The position numbers and the translations under genes were made by a program. Positions 33,540 through 43,300 of a stretch of 64,000 nucleotides of DNA are shown here, piece by piece (positions within the stretch are counted from its first letter, which is position 1; every line of letters starts with the position of its first letter). A model generated the notes under the pieces. That model searched no databases. It saw only the letters and a program-made list of their open reading frames with translations, and had not been told where the DNA came from. This DNA comes from Sporosarcina aquimarina (GTDB lineage: Bacteria > Bacillota > Bacilli > Bacillales_A > Planococcaceae). The stretch lies in assembly GCF_023715615.1 (NCBI RefSeq), contig NZ_JAMBOM010000002.1, positions 124,001-188,000 on the forward strand. Reading direction: 5' to 3'.

Positions 33540-35288
33540 TTATTTAGATGAAGAGTAATCACGTTTACGAGGTGGAATTAGTGAAACATCCACATCTTCA
33601 TACGTTAAGATTGGTGCGGATTCACCATCAAACGTCGCAATTGTCGTCTTCAAGAAGTTTTCATCATCACGTTCTGGGAAGTCAGGCTTGTAGTGAGCCC
33701 CACGGCTTTCGTTACGGTTCAGTGCTCCAAGAGTGATAACACGAGCCAAGTACAGCATGTTCTTCAACTGACGAGTGAATGTCGCACCTTGGTTCGACCA
33801 CTGTTGTGTATCCGTCATGTTGATGTTTTCCCAACGCTCAAGTAATTCTTGAATCTTTTTATCCGTAGCTTCCAAACGATCGTTATAACGCACAACCGTT
33901 ACATTCTCAGTCATCAGTTCCCCAAGTTCGCGGTGAATTACATACGCGTTCTCAGTTCCCTTCATATTGAGGATCGCTTCCCACTTCAATTGCTCTTCTT
34001 TCACAGCGTCGTCGAAGATCTTAGAAGGCATATCGTCTGCAGAATGCTTCAGACCCTTCATATACTTAACGGCTTCTGGTCCAGCAAGCATTCCACCATA
34101 GATGGCAGATAGCAGAGAGTTGGCACCTAGACGGTTACCACCGTGTTGTGAGTAATCACATTCACCCGCAGCGAATAAGCCCGGGATAGATGTATGCTGG
34201 TCGTAATCGACCCAAAGTCCGCCCATTGAATAGTGGACTGCAGGGAAGATCTTCATAGGAACTTTACGTGGGTCATCCCCAGTAAATTTCTCGTAGATCT
34301 CAATGATTCCGCCAAGCTTGATATCGAGCTCATGTGGATCTTTGTGAGACAAATCGAGGTAAACCATGTTCTCCCCGTTAATGCCAAGGCGCTGGTTTAC
34401 ACACACGTCAAAAATTTCACGCGTTGCAACGTCACGTGGTACGAGGTTTCCGTAAGCAGGATATTTTTCCTCAAGGAAGTACCAAGGCTTACCGTCTTTA
34501 TATGTCCAAATTCGACCACCTTCACCACGTGCAGATTCACTCATGAGACGAAGTTTGTCGTCTCCAGGAATTGCAGTTGGGTGAATCTGGATGAATTCTC
34601 CGTTTGCATATTTAGCCCCTTGTTGATAAACGATGGAAGCTGCTGAACCTGTGTTAATAACAGAGTTCGTCGATTTACCAAAGATAATTCCAGGTCCGCC
34701 CGTTGCCATAATGACAGCATCACCAGGGAATGCTTTGATTTCCATAGTTTTAAGGTTTTGTGCTTTAATACCACGGCAAACACCTTCGTCATCCATGATG
34801 ATACCAAGGAATTCCCAATGTTCAAATTTCTGAACTAGACCTGCAACTTCTTGCGCACGAACTTGCTCGTCCAATGCGTAAAGGAGCTGTTGTCCAGTAG
34901 TCGCACCTGCATACGCGGTACGGTGATGCATTGTTCCGCCAAAACGACGGAAGTCCAATAGACCTTCCGGAGTACGGTTGAACATAACGCCCATACGGTC
35001 AAGCAAGTGGATAATTCCTGGTGCTGCCTCAGCCATCGCTTTTACAGGTGGTTGGTTCGCTAGGAAGTCCCCGCCGTAAATCGTATCATCAAAGTGAATC
35101 ATAGGGGAATCCCCTTCACCCTTTGTGTTTACAGCGCCATTAATACCGCCTTGAGCACAAACGGAGTGAGAACGTTTTACAGGAACGAGGGAAAACAAGT
35201 CTACTCCGACGCCTTCTTCTGATGCCTTGATGGTCGCCATTAGGCCGGCAAGACCGCCTCCGACGACAATCACTCTACCTTTTGACAT
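33540..35288 (-). CDS. sdhA: Succinate dehydrogenase flavoprotein subunit
   Basis: A 582-residue catalytic subunit with covalent FAD; it oxidises succinate to fumarate. The dinucleotide fold VIVVGGGLAGLMA is at the N-terminus, RSHSVCAQGGINGA holds the histidine for FAD attachment, and HPTAIPGDDKLRLMSESARG and QHGGNRLGANSLLSAIYGG are substrate-site blocks. The frame is open from 35306, but ATG at 35288 has GAGGAGTG eight bases upstream. Gene order sdhC-sdhA-sdhB is the Bacillus type. Confidence 0.97.
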   Translation of the reverse strand: MSKGRVIVVGGGLAGLMATIKASEEGVGVDLFSLVPVKRSHSVCAQGGINGAVNTKGEGDSPMIHFDDTIYGGDFLANQPPVKAMAEAAPGIIHLLDRMGVMFNRTPEGLLDFRRFGGTMHHRTAYAGATTGQQLLYALDEQVRAQEVAGLVQKFEHWEFLGIIMDDEGVCRGIKAQNLKTMEIKAFPGDAVIMATGGPGIIFGKSTNSVINTGSAASIVYQQGAKYANGEFIQIHPTAIPGDDKLRLMSESARGEGGRIWTYKDGKPWYFLEEKYPAYGNLVPRDVATREIFDVCVNQRLGINGENMVYLDLSHKDPHELDIKLGGIIEIYEKFTGDDPRKVPMKIFPAVHYSMGGLWVDYDQHTSIPGLFAAGECDYSQHGGNRLGANSLLSAIYGGMLAGPEAVKYMKGLKHSADDMPSKIFDDAVKEEQLKWEAILNMKGTENAYVIHRELGELMTENVTVVRYNDRLEATDKKIQELLERWENINMTDTQQWSNQGATFTRQLKNMLYLARVITLGALNRNESRGAHYKPDFPERDDENFLKTTIATFDGESAPILTYEDVDVSLIPPRKRDYSSSK

Positions 35289-35331
35289 TATTGTTTCACT
35301 CCTCAAAGTTTACATAATAACGTAGTATTTC

Positions 35332-35940
35332 TTAAGCGAATGCAAATAGTGCGCGCATTCCAATCACAGAAAGAATTACAAAAATACCTAGAGTTACATA
35401 AGTAACAATCTTCTGTGAGCGTGGTGATTGTGCCAATCCCCAAGTTACTAGGAATGACCAAACGCCGTTCGCCAAGTGGAAAGTAGCCGCAAGAATACCA
35501 AGCGCGTAGAACACGATCATGAATGGATTGGCAAAAATCTCTGCCATCATATCGTAGTTAACCTCCGCACCAAACATTTTTTGGATACGTGTTTCATAAA
35601 TGTGCCATGCAATGAAGATGACAAGGAATACCCCTGTTACACGCTGCAACATGAACATCCAGTTACGGAATGTACCATAACGTTGTACGTTGTTTTTCGA
35701 AGTAAATGCGAGATACACTCCGTAAAACGCGTGGAACATGAGCGGTATGTAGATGACGAACCATTCAAGGAAATAGATGAACGGCAGGTTTTCAATAAAG
35801 TGCGCCGCTGTGTTAAATGACTCAGCACCTCTAGTTGCAAAATGGTTGATGATTAAGTGTTGCGTCACAAACAAACCAATTGGAATAATTCCAAGCAATG
35901 AATGCAGTCGGCGCCAGTAAAACTCTGATTCTCTCACCAA
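35332..35940 (-). CDS. sdhC: Succinate dehydrogenase cytochrome b558 subunit
   Basis: A 202-residue membrane anchor with five helices and two haems, as in B. subtilis SdhC (also 202 residues). EFYWRRLHSLLGIIPIGLFV and TQHLIINHFATRGAE, FHAFYGVYLAF, and FIAWHIYETRIQ carry the haem-ligand histidines. The frame starts with TTG-GTG (35940/35937) after GGGAGGG; either may be used. It heads the operon behind a good sigma-A promoter. Confidence 0.95.
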   Translation of the reverse strand: MVRESEFYWRRLHSLLGIIPIGLFVTQHLIINHFATRGAESFNTAAHFIENLPFIYFLEWFVIYIPLMFHAFYGVYLAFTSKNNVQRYGTFRNWMFMLQRVTGVFLVIFIAWHIYETRIQKMFGAEVNYDMMAEIFANPFMIVFYALGILAATFHLANGVWSFLVTWGLAQSPRSQKIVTYVTLGIFVILSVIGMRALFAFA

Positions 35941-36049
35941 GTGATTTACCCTCCCTTATTTCGGAGCCGGATGTCTTTTTCTACCTGATAAAACGACAAG
36001 CGAATGTTTGACGGTCCGTCTCTTCATGTTACAATATAATAACATGTAC

Positions 36050-36078
36050 ATTGTACTCCTCCATATTGGGAAGGTCAA
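36050..36078 (-). promoter_or_regulatory. Sigma-A promoter of sdhCAB
   Basis: Minus-strand TTGACC (-35), 17 bases, TACAAT (-10). The transcript would carry a leader of roughly 100 bases before sdhC. Confidence 0.75.
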
Positions 36079-36170
36079 GGTGACGAACTTGTATGATTGA
36101 CCTTTTAGTTGTAAATCTAATGACATACCATGAGAGGTAATTTGATAGATACGAAAGGGATGCTCGCGTT

Positions 36171-36587
36171 TTGGCACACGATTCAACTGGAGAGCCGACA
36201 CGATTCGGCTACGAACTACTGAGAGACCATGTAATTCCTGGCATTCTGGGAAAACATGAAGATGATATTTTGTATTGGGCGGGAAAAGAAATTGCTCGTA
36301 AGTTCCCTGTCTTTTCCGTCGATGAAATCCCCGACTTTTTTAAAGAAGCTGGTTGGGGCGAATTGAGTTTAGTGAGTTCAGGTAAAGAAGAAGCTGATTA
36401 TGAGTTGTCTGGACGGATTATTTCTCCAGCTACTAAGGATTCGTATCACTTGGAGTCCGGCTTCATAGCTGAGCAATACCAGATTGCGAATGGTTGCTTG
36501 ACAGAATGTTACGGTTCACGAGATGAGAAAACCAGACAGATCATCTTGCAAGTACGTTGGGATGAAACCTATAAGATAGAAAAATAA
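36171..36587 (+). CDS. yslB: DUF2507 protein YslB
   Basis: A 138-residue cytosolic protein of the DUF2507 family (PTRFGYELLRDHVIPGILGK, then HEDDILYWAGKEIARKFP). The conserved place between sdhC and uvrC is the same as for B. subtilis yslB. Some structures in the family have a V4R-like fold; the function is unknown. It starts with TTG at 36171 and is followed by a strong terminator. Confidence 0.85.
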   Translation: MAHDSTGEPTRFGYELLRDHVIPGILGKHEDDILYWAGKEIARKFPVFSVDEIPDFFKEAGWGELSLVSSGKEEADYELSGRIISPATKDSYHLESGFIAEQYQIANGCLTECYGSRDEKTRQIILQVRWDETYKIEK

Positions 36588-36595
36588 TCACGTGG

Positions 36596-36631
36596 CTGGA
36601 GGATGAGCGGTTTCGCATCCTCCAGTTTTTT
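36596..36631 (+). terminator. Terminator of yslB
   Basis: Perfect 10-bp arms CTGGAGGATG and CATCCTCCAG, loop AGCGGTTTCG, then TTTTTT. Confidence 0.9.
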
Positions 36632-36772
36632 GTGTGGATTTTTGTCATTGTCTATTGAAGGCATACTCTTGATTTCCATTAAGTGCTTAGTTTTAATTGA
36701 TTAAGTGCATTTTTGCGCGAGGTAGTACTGGGGTTAATAGAGAATCGTGATGCGTGATTGGGGCTTGCCTGT

Positions 36773-36925
36773 GGTTATGATCACTTTTTTGTGCTTTATG
36801 AGCATTTTCTAAGATTTATGATCACATTTCTGGGTTTATGAGCAAATTTGGTGGTTTATGATCACAATCCCTGTTTTATGAGCACTTTCTACGATTTATG
36901 ATCACTTCCCCTGTTTTATGAGCAC
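36773..36925. repeat. Alternating TATGATCA/TATGAGCA array, block A1
   Basis: Eight 10-base motifs at a spacing of 20 (once 21) bases, strictly alternating between TTATGATCA and TTATGAGCA, with variable 10-base spacers. It lies between the convergent ends of yslB and uvrC. Block A2 at 37131 is a tandem copy. The sequence between the blocks (36926-37130) contains the palindrome GCTTCGC-ACA-GCGAAGC (37013-37029) and no gene. Confidence 0.85.
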
Positions 36926-37130
36926 ACCACCATCTGTAAGTAGGAGTTGGAGGTTGCACGTGGGATTAATCGGACTACAGCGACTCAAATTATCTCAAAT
37001 TGATCACTAAATGCTTCGCACAGCGAAGCACACATACAACCACTTAATTTAATTTGGTTAAGTGAACACTTCGCGCGAGTTTGAGCTTGAATTACAGTGA
37101 ATCGTGCCGCGTGATAGGGGCTTCGTGGTG

Positions 37131-37282
37131 GTTATGATCACTTTTTGTGCTTTATGAGCATTTTCTCAGATTTATGATCACATTTCTTGGTTTATGAGCA
37201 AATTTCGTGGTTTATGATCACAATCCCAGTTTTATGAGCACTTTCTACGATTTATGATCACTTCCCCCCGTTTTATGAGCAC
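37131..37282. repeat. Alternating TATGATCA/TATGAGCA array, block A2
   Basis: The same eight motifs in the same T/G order and with mostly the same spacers as block A1. Similarity extends upstream to about 37040, matching 36680 onward, so the unit is a tandem duplication of about 357 bp. Confidence 0.85.
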
Positions 37283-37331
37283 TCTTCCCTCTCGACGGTT
37301 CTATAGTAGAGATAACCCTGTCCATTGCATG

Positions 37332-37363
37332 AAAAAGAACGAGCCAGGGTGGCCCGTTCTTTT
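37332..37363 (-). terminator. Terminator of uvrC
   Basis: Minus-strand AAAAGAACGGGCC pairs with GGCTCGTTCTTTTTC around ACCCT; the 5' arm overlaps the uvrC stop codon. Confidence 0.8.
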
Positions 37364-39164
37364 ACTCTTTCGCTTGTTCTGCATTCTTGTTCTTTTCTGC
37401 AAAATATTCAGCTACAGATTCTGCAACAACTTTTGGAAGTCCTGCCTCAACAAGCTCTTCTTTCGTAGCAGCTTTAATTTTCTTCACAGAACCAAAGTGT
37501 TTCAGTAATTTCTGCTTACGCTTGGGACCAACTCCGGGCAATCCATCGAGCGAAGATACGAGAGAACCCGTGTCGCGACGTTGCCTGTGAAACGTAATTG
37601 CGAAACGGTGGACTTCATCTTGAATTCGTTGAAGTAAATAGAATGCTTCACTCGAACGCTTTAACGGGATAAGCTCAGGCGGTGACCCATATAATAATTG
37701 TGCAGTTTGGTGTTTATCATCTTTTGCAAGCCCGGCTATCGGTATGGATAGTCCTAACTCATCTTCAATGATCTCACGCGCAATGCCCATCTGCCCCTTT
37801 CCACCATCGATAACAATTAAATCTGGTAATGGCAAATTGTCTTTTAGGACACGCGTATACCGTCTGCGTATGACTTCGCGCATTGCGCCGTAATCGTCAT
37901 GTGCCGAAGCGGTTTTCGTCTTGTATTTCCGGTAGTCTTTACGATTCGGTTTTCCATCGACGAATGAAACCATTGCTGAAACTGGCTCCACACCATGAGT
38001 ATGGGAGTTATCAAATGCCTCAATTCGCAAAGGAATTGAGATGTTCATCGCATCGCTTAATTCTTCACAAGCCCCAATCGTCCGCTCTTCTTGTCGGTCG
38101 ATTAACTGGAACTTTTGTTTCAAAGAAATGGCTGCGTTCTTATTTGCAAGCTGAACCAAATCTTTTTTCTTCCCACGTTGAGGAATGTAGACATGGACAT
38201 CCAGCAATTGTTCGACGATCTCCTGGTCAATTCCTGGTGGCAACAACACTTCACTCGGTTTAATATGCGATAGTTTGCCATAAAATTGTCCAATGAATGT
38301 TAATAATTCCTCTTCTGGATCTCGATAAACCGGGAAAAGAGAAACATCACGCTCAATGAGCTTGCCTTGACGTACAAAAAATACTTGAACACACATCCAG
38401 CCTTTTTCAACAGCATAACCAAAAATATCCCGATCTTTAAAGTCATGCATCGTCATCGTTTGTTTTTCCATGACGGTTTCAATATTAGAGATTTGGTCAC
38501 GATATTCAGTGGCTCGTTCAAACTCAAGATTCTCAGCTGCATCCTGCATCTTTTGAGTAAGCTCTTTTTTCATGGACTTATAGCCACCATTTAAGAAGCG
38601 AGCAATATCATCTGTCATTTCTTTATAAGTATCTTTAGGAACATCATACACACAAGGAGCAAGACATTGCCCTAAATGGTAATACAGACAAACACGATCT
38701 GGAAGCGTATGGCATTTACGGTATGGATATAACCGATCCAGTAATTTCTTCGTTTCCGTCGCTGCCGTGACGTTCGGATAGGGTCCGAAATATCGTCCTT
38801 TATCCTTTTTCACAATACGTGTAACAATTAGTTTAGGATGTCTTTCCGCAGTCAACTTCAAGTAGGGGTACGTTTTATCATCTTTCAACATGATGTTGTA
38901 CTTCGGATCGTATTGTTTGATCAGATTCAATTCGAGGATCAGCGCTTCAATATCAGAGGACGTGATAATCGTTTCGAAGTCTTCGATTTCAGTCACAAGT
39001 CGCTGTGTTTTGGCATCATGGGAGCCCGTGAAATAACTGCGGACACGGTTTTTTAGAACTTTCGCTTTGCCGACGTAAATTACAGTCCCTTGACGATCTT
39101 TCATCATATAACAGCCAGGCATATCAGGAAGGATTGCAAGCTTGTTTTGAATCAATTCATTCAT
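37362..39164 (-). CDS. uvrC: Excinuclease ABC subunit C
   Basis: A 600-residue nuclease that makes both incisions in nucleotide excision repair with UvrA and UvrB. Domains: GIY-YIG nuclease at ~12-95 ([19 protein letters not shown]), Cys cluster near 155-170, UVR/UvrB-binding motif at ~203-238, RNase-H-like nuclease at ~370-520 ([12 protein letters not shown] with the catalytic Asp; [11 protein letters not shown]), and a helix-hairpin-helix pair at ~545-595 ([20 protein letters not shown]). Length is normal. It is followed by the array-containing gap. Confidence 0.97.
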   Translation of the reverse strand: MNELIQNKLAILPDMPGCYMMKDRQGTVIYVGKAKVLKNRVRSYFTGSHDAKTQRLVTEIEDFETIITSSDIEALILELNLIKQYDPKYNIMLKDDKTYPYLKLTAERHPKLIVTRIVKKDKGRYFGPYPNVTAATETKKLLDRLYPYRKCHTLPDRVCLYYHLGQCLAPCVYDVPKDTYKEMTDDIARFLNGGYKSMKKELTQKMQDAAENLEFERATEYRDQISNIETVMEKQTMTMHDFKDRDIFGYAVEKGWMCVQVFFVRQGKLIERDVSLFPVYRDPEEELLTFIGQFYGKLSHIKPSEVLLPPGIDQEIVEQLLDVHVYIPQRGKKKDLVQLANKNAAISLKQKFQLIDRQEERTIGACEELSDAMNISIPLRIEAFDNSHTHGVEPVSAMVSFVDGKPNRKDYRKYKTKTASAHDDYGAMREVIRRRYTRVLKDNLPLPDLIVIDGGKGQMGIAREIIEDELGLSIPIAGLAKDDKHQTAQLLYGSPPELIPLKRSSEAFYLLQRIQDEVHRFAITFHRQRRDTGSLVSSLDGLPGVGPKRKQKLLKHFGSVKKIKAATKEELVEAGLPKVVAESVAEYFAEKNKNAEQAKE

Positions 39165-39183
39165 CTAGAATCACCTGCCAAAA

Positions 39184-39216
39184 AAACCGGGTTCCTCTAG
39201 AAAAGGGACCCGGTTT
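39184..39216 (-). terminator. Terminator of trxA
   Basis: Arms AAACCGGGTTCC and GGGACCCGGTTT, with a T run on the minus strand, 13 bases after the trxA stop. Confidence 0.85.
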
Positions 39217-39228
39217 GAGATAGTAAAC

Positions 39229-39543
39229 TTATGCGTGTTGCTCAACCAATTTTGCGAGCTCTTCTTTCGGACGGAAGCCAACCACTTTATCAACAGTCTC
39301 GCCGTTTTTCATAACGAGCAATGTTGGGATTGACATAATGCCGAACTTGCTTGCTGTTTCTTGGTTATCGTCCACGTTTACTTTAACGATTTTTGCTTTC
39401 CCTTCGATTTCTCCATCCAACTCTTCAAGAACTGGAGCAATCATTTTACAAGGTCCACACCAAGGTGCCCAAAAATCAACAAGTACTACGCCATCATTAG
39501 TTATTTCTGTGAAATCTGCATCTGTTGCATTCAAAATAGCCAT
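39229..39543 (-). CDS. trxA: Thioredoxin
   Basis: A 104-residue general protein disulfide reductase. The active site is WAPWCGPCK (Cys pair at ~28/31), with cis-Pro in MSIPTLLV and the GFRPKEEL end. It sits between uvrC and etfA as in B. subtilis and has its own terminator. Confidence 0.97.
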   Translation of the reverse strand: MAILNATDADFTEITNDGVVLVDFWAPWCGPCKMIAPVLEELDGEIEGKAKIVKVNVDDNQETASKFGIMSIPTLLVMKNGETVDKVVGFRPKEELAKLVEQHA

Positions 39544-39658
39544 TGGGTAAGTCCTCCTTTATAGGTAACAACTATGTAAACATTATATCATGCAGTTATT
39601 GAACAGGCGAAATATCTGCCTACTGCATTCCTAGCGCATTTTCATCTACAAATACTTT

Positions 39659-39689
39659 AGAGCAGAAGTGAAGGAACCACTTCTGCTCT
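39659..39689. terminator. Hairpin after etfA
   Basis: Perfect 12-bp arms AGAGCAGAAGTG and CACTTCTGCTCT around AAGGAAC, 31 bases past the etfA stop. The T run is poor on either strand, so it may be a weak terminator or an RNA-stabilising stem. Confidence 0.5.
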
Positions 39690-39719
39690 CTCAAATCAAT
39701 TCGCTATTTCATCAACTGA

Positions 39720-40703
39720 TTAAACAGCTGGTGACCCTTTTAGTTTCTTAACTTCTTCGATCATCATTGGCACAACTTCAAATAGATCGCCTACGATTCC
39801 GTAGTCAGCAACTTTGAAAATGTTCGCTTCCGGGTCTTTGTTGATGGCAACGATTACTTTTGAATTCGACATTCCAGCCATATGCTGGATTGCACCAGAG
39901 ATTCCTACTGCAATGTACAAATCAGGTGTTACAACTTTACCTGTTTGTCCGATTTGCAAGGAGTAATCACAGTAATCCGCGTCACATGCCCCACGTGAAG
40001 CTCCAACAGCTCCGCCTAGCAAGTGTGCAAGTTCTTCGAGCGGTTTGAATCCGTCTTCACTCTTCACACCGCGTCCGCCAGCGATGATTACTTTCGCTTC
40101 TGACAAGTCTACACCTTCAGTAGATTTACGAACAACGTTTGCAATAACAGAACGAAGATTTGTAATATCGACTGACAAAGATGAAACGTCACCTGAACGG
40201 CTTTCATCTTTCGCAAGTGGTTCTATGTTATTTGGACGGATCGTGATAAATAGAAGTCCGCCCTTGCTTTGAACTTTTTCAAAAGCTTTACCTGAATAGA
40301 TTGGGCGGATGAACTCAGCTGCATCGCCTTCTCCTTCAATTTTCGTCACATCAGAAATGAGTCCTGAGCTTAGTTTACTTGCTAGTTTCGGAGAAAGGTC
40401 TTTCCCCAATGCAGTATGTCCCAAGACAATTGCGTCAGGCTTCTCTTGCTCATAGACTGCCATGAATGCTTGGCTATAAGCATCTGAAGTGTATTGCTTC
40501 AAGTGAGGATGTTCAACTGTTACAACGCGATCTGCGCCGTATTGAACCATTTCTTGAGCTAGATTTTCAACAGAGTCCCCAAGGAGAACAGCTGTCACTG
40601 TTCCTCCTTCTGAAATTGTTTTTGCTGCAGCAATCGTTTCAAATGAGACGTTACGCAGTTCGCCTTCACGAGCTTCGCCAAGTACTAATACATTTTTAGA
40701 CAT
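39720..40703 (-). CDS. etfA: Electron transfer flavoprotein alpha subunit
   Basis: A 327-residue subunit that binds FAD and passes electrons from acyl-CoA dehydrogenases toward the quinone pool. The C-terminal FAD domain is clear: [72 protein letters not shown]. It is the last gene of the fatty-acid degradation cluster, downstream of etfB by 36 bases. Confidence 0.96.
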   Translation of the reverse strand: MSKNVLVLGEAREGELRNVSFETIAAAKTISEGGTVTAVLLGDSVENLAQEMVQYGADRVVTVEHPHLKQYTSDAYSQAFMAVYEQEKPDAIVLGHTALGKDLSPKLASKLSSGLISDVTKIEGEGDAAEFIRPIYSGKAFEKVQSKGGLLFITIRPNNIEPLAKDESRSGDVSSLSVDITNLRSVIANVVRKSTEGVDLSEAKVIIAGGRGVKSEDGFKPLEELAHLLGGAVGASRGACDADYCDYSLQIGQTGKVVTPDLYIAVGISGAIQHMAGMSNSKVIVAINKDPEANIFKVADYGIVGDLFEVVPMMIEEVKKLKGSPAV

Positions 40704-40739
40704 ATAGAGTCCCTCCTAGAACGGTTTAAGATGCTGGTA

Positions 40740-41513
40740 TTATATGACTTTCGCTTCTTTGTTTAATAAGTTTACCAATTCACTTACCTGATCCGAGATG
40801 TCGCCTTCAAGTACACGCCCAGCTGCCTTTTCTGGTGGCATGAAGATGTCGATTGTCTTTGTCTTTGCTTCGACGTCCTCTTCATCAAGATCGAGATCAT
40901 CCAATTCCAATTCTTCAAGAGGCTTTTTCTTTGCCTTCATGATTCCTGGGAGTGATGGATATCGAGGCTCGTTTAACCCTTGTTGAGCTGTCACAAGAAG
41001 TGGCAATGAAGTTTCGATTGTTTCAGAGTCGCCTTCAACGTCACGGACAAGCGTTGCAGATGTCCCGTCAATCTTCAAGTCAGTAATTGTCGTGACATAG
41101 TTAATGCCTAGAAGTTCTGCGACACGTGGTCCGACTTGACCGGATCCACCGTCAATTGCAACGTTTCCAGCGATGATCAAGTCAGCATCTTTGTCTTTTA
41201 AGTATTCAGAGATGATTTTAGCTGCTGAGAATTCATCCATCTCATCCAAGTCATCTTCTGTGTTGATCAATACCGCTTTGTCAGCGCCCATTGCAAGTGC
41301 AGTGCGGAGCTGCTTTTCAGCGTCTTCTCCACCAAGTGAAAGGACAGTTACTTCACCACCGTGTTCATCACGGACCTGAATTGCTTCTTCAACAGCATAC
41401 TCATCGTACGGATTAATGATGAATTCTGCACCGTCTTCTTGAATGGCACCATTTTTAACAACGATCTTTTCCTCTGTGTCAAATGTACGTTTTACTAAAG
41501 CATAAATGTTCAT
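40740..41513 (-). CDS. etfB: Electron transfer flavoprotein beta subunit
   Basis: A 257-residue partner of EtfA that binds AMP. VKRTFDTEEKIVVKNGAIQE, NPYDEYAVEEAIQVRDEHGG and the C-terminal half with DGGSGQVGPRVAELLGI and GLNEPRYPSLPGIMKAKKKP are family marks. It lies 21 bases after the enoyl-CoA hydratase gene, in the same operon. Confidence 0.96.
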   Translation of the reverse strand: MNIYALVKRTFDTEEKIVVKNGAIQEDGAEFIINPYDEYAVEEAIQVRDEHGGEVTVLSLGGEDAEKQLRTALAMGADKAVLINTEDDLDEMDEFSAAKIISEYLKDKDADLIIAGNVAIDGGSGQVGPRVAELLGINYVTTITDLKIDGTSATLVRDVEGDSETIETSLPLLVTAQQGLNEPRYPSLPGIMKAKKKPLEELELDDLDLDEEDVEAKTKTIDIFMPPEKAAGRVLEGDISDQVSELVNLLNKEAKVI

Positions 41514-41534
41514 ACTGCAGACCTCCTTGACGTA

Positions 41535-42308
41535 TTATCGTCCATTAAATTTAGGTTCACGTTTTTCTATAAATGCTTGAATGCCTTCTTTGGCATCTTC
41601 TGATACAAATACTTCACCAAACGAATCCGCTTCTGCCTCGACGCCCTTATGATAAGAATCGTCTTTGGCGAATTGAAGCATGGCCAATGCAGCTTTCATA
41701 GCTACTGGGCTCTTCTTTGCAATTTTGTGTGCGATCGCCATCGTTTCGGACAGCAACACGTCTTCAGCAAAGACACGGTTTGCAAGTCCCCATTTCACAG
41801 CTTCGAGTCCCGAAATCGGATCGCTCGTCAGCAACATTTCGGCTGCTTTAGCTTTCCCAACGTATCCCGGTAGCCTCTGTGTTCCAGCGAAGCCAGGAAT
41901 CAGGCCAAGCTGTAACTCTGGTAGACCGAGTTTTGCGTTTTCAGTTACAAAACGCATGTGGCACGCCATGGCAAGTTCGAGCCCTCCACCTAATGCTGCG
42001 CCATGGATGGCTGCAATCACTGGTTTGTGATAGGTTTCCAGTTTCTCAAAGATACGTTGACCGTCTGCTGACAGTTTTGAGAATTCTGCTCCTGAAGTGA
42101 CAGTTGTGAATTCTTTAATGTCGGCTCCAGCTGAGAAGAATTTGCCTTCTCCGTGAAGGACGATCACTCGTACTTCTTCGATGTCCTTCAGTTGTTCTAG
42201 CAAGTCGCCAACTTCTAGAATGAGTGCTCTTGAGAGAGCGTTTGCAGGGGGACGATTGATTGTTGCGACGGCGACCCCTTGATCAATTGAGACTTTCAAA
42301 AAATCCAT
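41535..42308 (-). CDS. Enoyl-CoA hydratase (FadB-type)
   Basis: A 257-residue crotonase-fold enzyme that hydrates trans-2-enoyl-CoA in beta-oxidation. [11 protein letters not shown] forms the first oxyanion-hole strand; [19 protein letters not shown] and [20 protein letters not shown] carry the catalytic Glu pair region. In B. subtilis the same place between fadR and etfB is held by fadB. The GC-rich element copy 2 lies between it and fadR, so it may have its own promoter. Confidence 0.93.
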   Translation of the reverse strand: MDFLKVSIDQGVAVATINRPPANALSRALILEVGDLLEQLKDIEEVRVIVLHGEGKFFSAGADIKEFTTVTSGAEFSKLSADGQRIFEKLETYHKPVIAAIHGAALGGGLELAMACHMRFVTENAKLGLPELQLGLIPGFAGTQRLPGYVGKAKAAEMLLTSDPISGLEAVKWGLANRVFAEDVLLSETMAIAHKIAKKSPVAMKAALAMLQFAKDDSYHKGVEAEADSFGEVFVSEDAKEGIQAFIEKREPKFNGR

Positions 42309-42448
42309 GTCATCCCATCCTTTTTCAGTACGGTTTGCTATGATGATTTGTAAAATGGAAGCGCCTTCAATGATAGCATACTAGTTTCTTAAAAATAAAG
42401 ATTTTCCACTTTGTTGCGACAATTTTGTTTACACAGATAGATTACGGG

Positions 42449-42577
42449 GTTGATTTACGCTTCAGGCGTACGCTTTCCGAGGGGCTCGATTTCAGCCTCC
42501 TCAGTCGCGTTGCTCCCTGCGGGGTCTTCAATCTTCGCTTATCCCTTCGGAGTCGACGCCTTCCGCTTCAATCAACG
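42449..42577 (-). repeat. GC-rich ~130 nt structured element, copy 2
   Basis: On the minus strand it runs from GTTGATTGAAGCGGAAGGCG through CGACTCCGAAGGGAT, CGACTGAGGAGGCTGA and CCCCTCGGAAAGCG to AAATCAAC. Order, spacing and ends match copy 1 at 32474. It is inserted between the fadR and enoyl-CoA hydratase genes. Confidence 0.75.
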
Positions 42578-42625
42578 GATACTTCCATCAAAAGAGATAA
42601 CACCTCAAATAGTTATGAATAAAAG

Positions 42626-43207
42626 TTACCCTTTCATGCCAGAGAGTAGTAGTTTGTGTACTCTTGGGGCTAGTTCGAGTAGGTCGTATTTCTGATCGTT
42701 CATGACCCAGGATGTGGTAGTTTCGTCGATTGTGCCGAAAACCATCTGTCTAGCGAGTCGGATGTCGAGATCTGAAGAGAACTCCCCACTTTCAATTCCT
42801 TCTCGAAGTAAAGCATCCAATAAGGTTAAGTATTCTTTTAGTACTTCGTTGATACGGAAACGAAGTTCTTTGCTGGATTGACGTAGCTCCAGTTGTGTGA
42901 CGATGGCTAAGTTGCGATCATCGTGCAGCACTTTAAAATGGTTCTCGATCATTTTAAATAGCTTGTCGGAAGCAGATAAATCCATTTCTAAAATATCTTT
43001 TACGTAGTCTGCAAAAACGGCCATCTTCTCTTGAAATACCGAAATGAGGATGTCTTCTTTGTTTTTGAAGTACAAGTAAATCGTACCATCTGCGACGCCT
43101 GCTTCTTTTGCGATCTTCGACACTTGTGCTTGGTGGTAGCCATTTTGTGCGATAATTGACACAGCAGCGTCCACTATTTTTTTATATTTCGGTTTTTCTC
43201 GCTTCAA
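42626..43207 (-). CDS. fadR: Fatty-acid degradation regulator FadR (TetR family)
   Basis: A 193-residue repressor that senses long-chain acyl-CoA and controls beta-oxidation genes. The helix-turn-helix region QVSKIAKEAGVADGTIYLYF and KNKEDILISVF plus NLAIVTQLELRQS and RQMVFGTIDET are nearly as in B. subtilis FadR. The frame is open from 43252, but TTG at 43207 with GGTGGTGAG upstream yields the normal start MKREKPKY. A FadR dyad lies 24 bases upstream, so it should regulate itself. Confidence 0.94.
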   Translation of the reverse strand: MKREKPKYKKIVDAAVSIIAQNGYHQAQVSKIAKEAGVADGTIYLYFKNKEDILISVFQEKMAVFADYVKDILEMDLSASDKLFKMIENHFKVLHDDRNLAIVTQLELRQSSKELRFRINEVLKEYLTLLDALLREGIESGEFSSDLDIRLARQMVFGTIDETTTSWVMNDQKYDLLELAPRVHKLLLSGMKG

Positions 43208-43231
43208 TTTTTTCTCACCACCATAAAAAAG

Positions 43232-43261
43232 AAAATATGAATGATGGTTCATTCATATTTT
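43232..43261. promoter_or_regulatory. FadR operator in front of fadR
   Basis: A perfect 13-bp dyad, AAAATATGAATGA and TCATTCATATTTT around TGGT, including TGAATGA-N4-TCATTCA. It is between the fadD stop and the fadR start. Confidence 0.85.
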
Positions 43262-43300
43262 CATATTAATAGTTATTTAGTTTTTAGTCAAGCCTTTTAG

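Noticed and set aside
36773-37282. CRISPR array
   Set aside because: Motifs are only about 10 bases with 10-base spacers, alternate between two versions, and the spacers are shared between the two blocks; no cas genes are near.
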